A stretch of 8,350 nt of DNA from CAZVUW01 sp964629825. Lineage in GTDB: Bacteria; Actinomycetota; Nitriliruptoria; Euzebyales; Egibacteraceae. The translations under genes and the position numbers were made by a program. This document shows, one piece after another, positions 7,260 through 8,350 of this stretch. Location of the stretch: the NCBI GenBank assembly GCA_964629825.1, contig CAZVUW010000118.1, positions 1 to 8,350 of the forward strand. The letters are read 5' to 3'. The first letter of the stretch is position 1, and each line of letters begins with the position of its first letter. The notes under the pieces are model-generated. The model had not been told where the DNA came from. It searched no databases and saw only the letters and a program-made list of their open reading frames with translations.

Positions 7260-7362
7260 CGGGATGCGCGATCCGGCCGGTGCACTCGAGCTCGGCGGCT
7301 GTGCTGCTGAGCCGCTCTGGATCCGTGCGCGGCGAAGGCCGATCGATCGTCGGGGTGGTCAT
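7243..7362 (-). CDS. Small 39-residue ORF overlapping the beta-CASP gene start
   Basis: From an ATG at 7362 the reverse strand reads 39 codons to a TGA at 7243. The ATG is preceded by GGGGAGG with an eight-base spacer, the best ribosome site on this strand in the region. The peptide starts MTTPTIDRPSPRTDPERL and ends RIAHPDEQTR; it is polar, with one Cys and no membrane helix or family I recognise. Its last 17 bases overlap the start of the beta-CASP gene, which has no ribosome site of its own. It may be a leader ORF that delivers ribosomes to the beta-CASP start, or a small protein in its own right. Evidence is positional only. Confidence 0.5.
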   Translation of the reverse strand: MTTPTIDRPSPRTDPERLSSTAAELECTGRIAHPDEQTR

Positions 7363-7630
7363 CGCGATCGCCTCCCCGCAGGCCCGCCCGCCGCGCCGTC
7401 GCGACGATGCCCTGCTCGCCTGCTGGGGCCATCGTGAGGTCGGCAGCACCCAGCCGATAGGGCCCAAGGGCCCGGCACGGACGCCCACTGGTCCCTGCGC
7501 TCCGACCGAACCGGACGATCGTCCCTCTCGACCAGGCCCGTTCGGCCCTTCGCCGCCGGACCCTCGAGGAGGACCCTGAGGGTGGCCGGCCCACTGCGGC
7601 CGGAGTCCGAAGAGAGGAGGCTGCAAGACG
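7363..7630. promoter_or_regulatory. Divergent control region between beta-CASP operon and hsp20
   Basis: The 268-bp gap between divergent genes contains no credible ORF. Two 14-bp dyads stand out: GGGCCC-AA-GGGCCC (7460-7473) and CGGACG-AT-CGTCCC (7512-7525). The second includes the perfect palindrome GGACGATCGTCC. Both match the 6+2+6 layout of the actinobacterial DosR/DevR dormancy box (GGGACT-WW-AGTCCC), the second at 11 of 14 bases and the first at 10 of 14. A smaller dyad ACCCT-g-AGGGT is at 7573-7583. I see neither a CIRCE nor an HspR-type HAIR element. The hsp20 ribosome site AGAGGAGG is at 7613-7620. Confidence 0.45.
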
Positions 7631-8074
7631 ATGACGACCCTGCAACGAACGCGTCGACCGGGTGACCTGGTCACGCTGTTCAACCGTCCGCTGTTCACCC
7701 TGCCGGACTGGCTCGGAGACCAGCTGTCCGCGCTCGAGGCCGAGATCCCCGTCGAGGAGTTCGAGGCGGACGGTGAGCTCGTGATCCGCGCCGAGCTGCC
7801 CGGCATCGACCCCGAGCGTGACGTCGAGGTCACGATCCAGGACGGCATGCTCCACATCCGCGCCGAGCGCCGGCGCGAGGAGAAGGAGGAGCGGCCGGAC
7901 TACCGTCGGCAGGAGATCCGCTACGGCGCTTTCTACCGCACGATCCCGCTGCCGGCCGGCTGCGGAGAGGAGGATGTCAAGGCCACGTACGCCGACGGCA
8001 TCCTGACGATCCGCCTGCCGCTGGAGGAGGCCGAGAAGCCGGCCGCCACGCGCGTCCCCGTCACGCGCAAGTGA
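7631..8074 (+). CDS. hsp20: Hsp20 / alpha-crystallin small heat shock protein
   Basis: A 147-residue ATP-independent holdase chaperone. The N-terminal arm (1-42) includes LFNRPLFTLPDWLGDQL. The alpha-crystallin domain spans about 44-132, with LVIRAELPGIDPERDVEVTI (50-69), the arginine-rich loop RREEKEERPDYRRQE (81-95), RYGAFYRTIPLP (97-108) and the signature ATYADGILTIRLPLEE (118-133). The C-terminal tail carries a V-P-V at 142-144, the I/V-x-I/V anchor that drives oligomer assembly. Everything needed is present, so it looks functional. The ATG follows AGAGGAGG with a 10-base spacer. In mycobacteria such proteins (HspX/Acr) belong to the DosR hypoxia regulon; the dyads upstream here make a similar control plausible but unproven. 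Confidence 0.95.
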   Translation: MTTLQRTRRPGDLVTLFNRPLFTLPDWLGDQLSALEAEIPVEEFEADGELVIRAELPGIDPERDVEVTIQDGMLHIRAERRREEKEERPDYRRQEIRYGAFYRTIPLPAGCGEEDVKATYADGILTIRLPLEEAEKPAATRVPVTRK

Positions 8075-8085
8075 GCGGCAAGCCA

Positions 8086-8114
8086 AAGGGGCCGGGAGCC
8101 TGACCCGGCCCCTT
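8086..8114 (+). terminator. Hairpin terminator of hsp20
   Basis: An 11-bp perfect stem, AAGGGGCCGGG (8086-8096) and CCCGGCCCCTT (8104-8114), with a 7-base loop begins 12 bp after the hsp20 stop. Only CTTCT-like pyrimidines follow, not a full U-tract. Strength of the stem and the position make a terminator very likely. Confidence 0.8.
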
Positions 8115-8141
8115 CTGCATGCTCGACGACCCTCCCGCTTC

Positions 8142-8181
8142 GATGTTGTTCTCGACGGAGATGCACGCCTTCAACAACATC
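8142..8181 (+). repeat. 40-bp palindromic element, copy 2
   Basis: Outer arms GATGTTGTT (8142-8150) and AACAACATC (8173-8181) enclose a 22-base asymmetric centre containing GACGGAGATGCACGCCTTC. Together with its left flank (from 8128) it forms a 54-bp direct repeat with copy 3, 81 bp further on, with four differences. It lies between the hsp20 terminator and the tRNA gene. It is also open in the ATG frame on the + strand, encoding MLFSTEMHAFNNI. Confidence 0.88.
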
Positions 8182-8222
8182 CACCGCGTCCGCGTCCACC
8201 CGCGCGGGGATCCTCGCGCTTC

Positions 8223-8262
8223 GATGTTGTTTTGGACGGAGATGCACGCCTTCAACAACATC
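8223..8262 (+). repeat. 40-bp palindromic element, copy 3
   Basis: Same 40-bp length and orientation as copy 2, and nearly the same centre (CTC in copy 2 is TTG here at 8232-8234). The complementary arms are longer here, TTCGATGTTGTT (8220-8231) and AACAACATCGAA (8254-8265), 12 bp each. It ends 43 bp before the 3' end of the tRNA-Met gene. The ATG-frame reading is MLFWTEMHAFNNI. Confidence 0.88.
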
Positions 8263-8305
8263 GAAGTCGAAGAGGGGGCCGGCGCCGCGGCCATGGCGCG
8301 GCACT

Positions 8306-8350
8306 TGGTGGGCCCGGCGGGGTTCGAACCCGCGACCGACGGATTATGAG
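8306..8350 (-). tRNA. tRNA-Met (CAU), 3' part; 5' end outside the window
   Basis: The reverse strand gives tRNA positions 32-76: anticodon loop CTCATAA with anticodon CAT (8348-8346), variable loop CGGTC, T arm GCGGG-TTCGAAC-CCCGC (8333-8317), acceptor strand CGGGCCC, discriminator A, and an encoded CCA (8308-8306). The 3' anticodon stem begins TCC rather than the CCC of initiator tRNAs, so an elongator tRNA-Met is most likely. A lysidine-type tRNA-Ile(CAU) cannot be excluded without the 5' half. Confidence 0.92.

Noticed and set aside
197..7371. Four copies of GCGATCGC (197, 1957, 4126, 7364), the cyanobacterial HIP1 octamer
   Set aside because: Two lie in coding sequence (the one at 1957 spells Ala-Ile-Ala in ArcD), and the gene content is actinobacterial. 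Four copies are more than base composition suggests, but the number is too small to claim an iterated motif.
7363..7630. CIRCE or HAIR heat-shock operator upstream of hsp20
   Set aside because: Neither TTAGCACTC-N9-GAGTGCTAA nor CTTGAGT-N7-ACTCAAG, nor a close variant, was found.
7256..8086. 276-residue reverse ORF opposite hsp20 and its promoter
   Set aside because: It is a compositional shadow without recognisable domains, and it lies opposite an Hsp20 gene with complete family motifs.
8128..8262. Two repeats separated by a 27-bp unique stretch, resembling a minimal CRISPR
   Set aside because: Only two units exist, the unit is 54 bp with a long dyad, a third copy lies alone within a gene, and no cas gene is present.
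8119..8349. A + strand ORF of 76 residues ending VGPAGFEPATDGL
   Set aside because: The C-terminal part is the antisense translation of the tRNA T arm and anticodon region, a well-known spurious peptide. The rest is the two palindromic elements.

Overview
The window is high-GC DNA with dense codon use, many long antisense shadow frames and strong GGAGG-type ribosome sites. This fits an actinobacterium. I cannot name the genus from sequence alone.

Left part (1-3237): an arginine deiminase (ADI) locus. The first 37 codons of arginine deiminase (arcA) run leftward off the window. Divergent from it are an NhaC-family antiporter and an ArcD-type arginine/ornithine antiporter, whose stop and start overlap as ATGA. 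ADI metabolism makes ATP from arginine without respiration and releases ammonia, so it serves anoxic, starvation or acid-stress survival. Any arcB or arcC would lie outside the window.

Middle (3238-4536): a small YtxH-like membrane-anchored protein on + and an NAD(P)H-dependent FMN reductase on -, converging on a strong hairpin. A 211-bp gap holding a 48-bp near-perfect hairpin and two short dyads follows.

Right part (4537-8350): a leftward, translationally overlapping set of three: a 39-codon ORF with a strong ribosome site, a beta-CASP metallo-beta-lactamase-fold RNase-like protein, and a membrane-anchored alpha/beta hydrolase. It diverges from an Hsp20 chaperone gene across a 268-bp region with two 14-bp dyads laid out like DosR/DevR dormancy boxes. 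After Hsp20 come a terminator, two copies of a palindromic repeat, and the 3' part of a tRNA-Met(CAU) gene on the - strand.

The most novel item is a 40-bp interspersed palindromic element, GATGTTGTT-N22-AACAACATC. It occurs three times, always exactly 40 bp. One copy sits in frame inside the hydrolase coding region, two are in tandem beside the tRNA. Taken together the genes (ADI, Hsp20, flavin reductase, RNase) look like a low-oxygen or dormancy stress island. That reading is inference from gene content and the candidate boxes.
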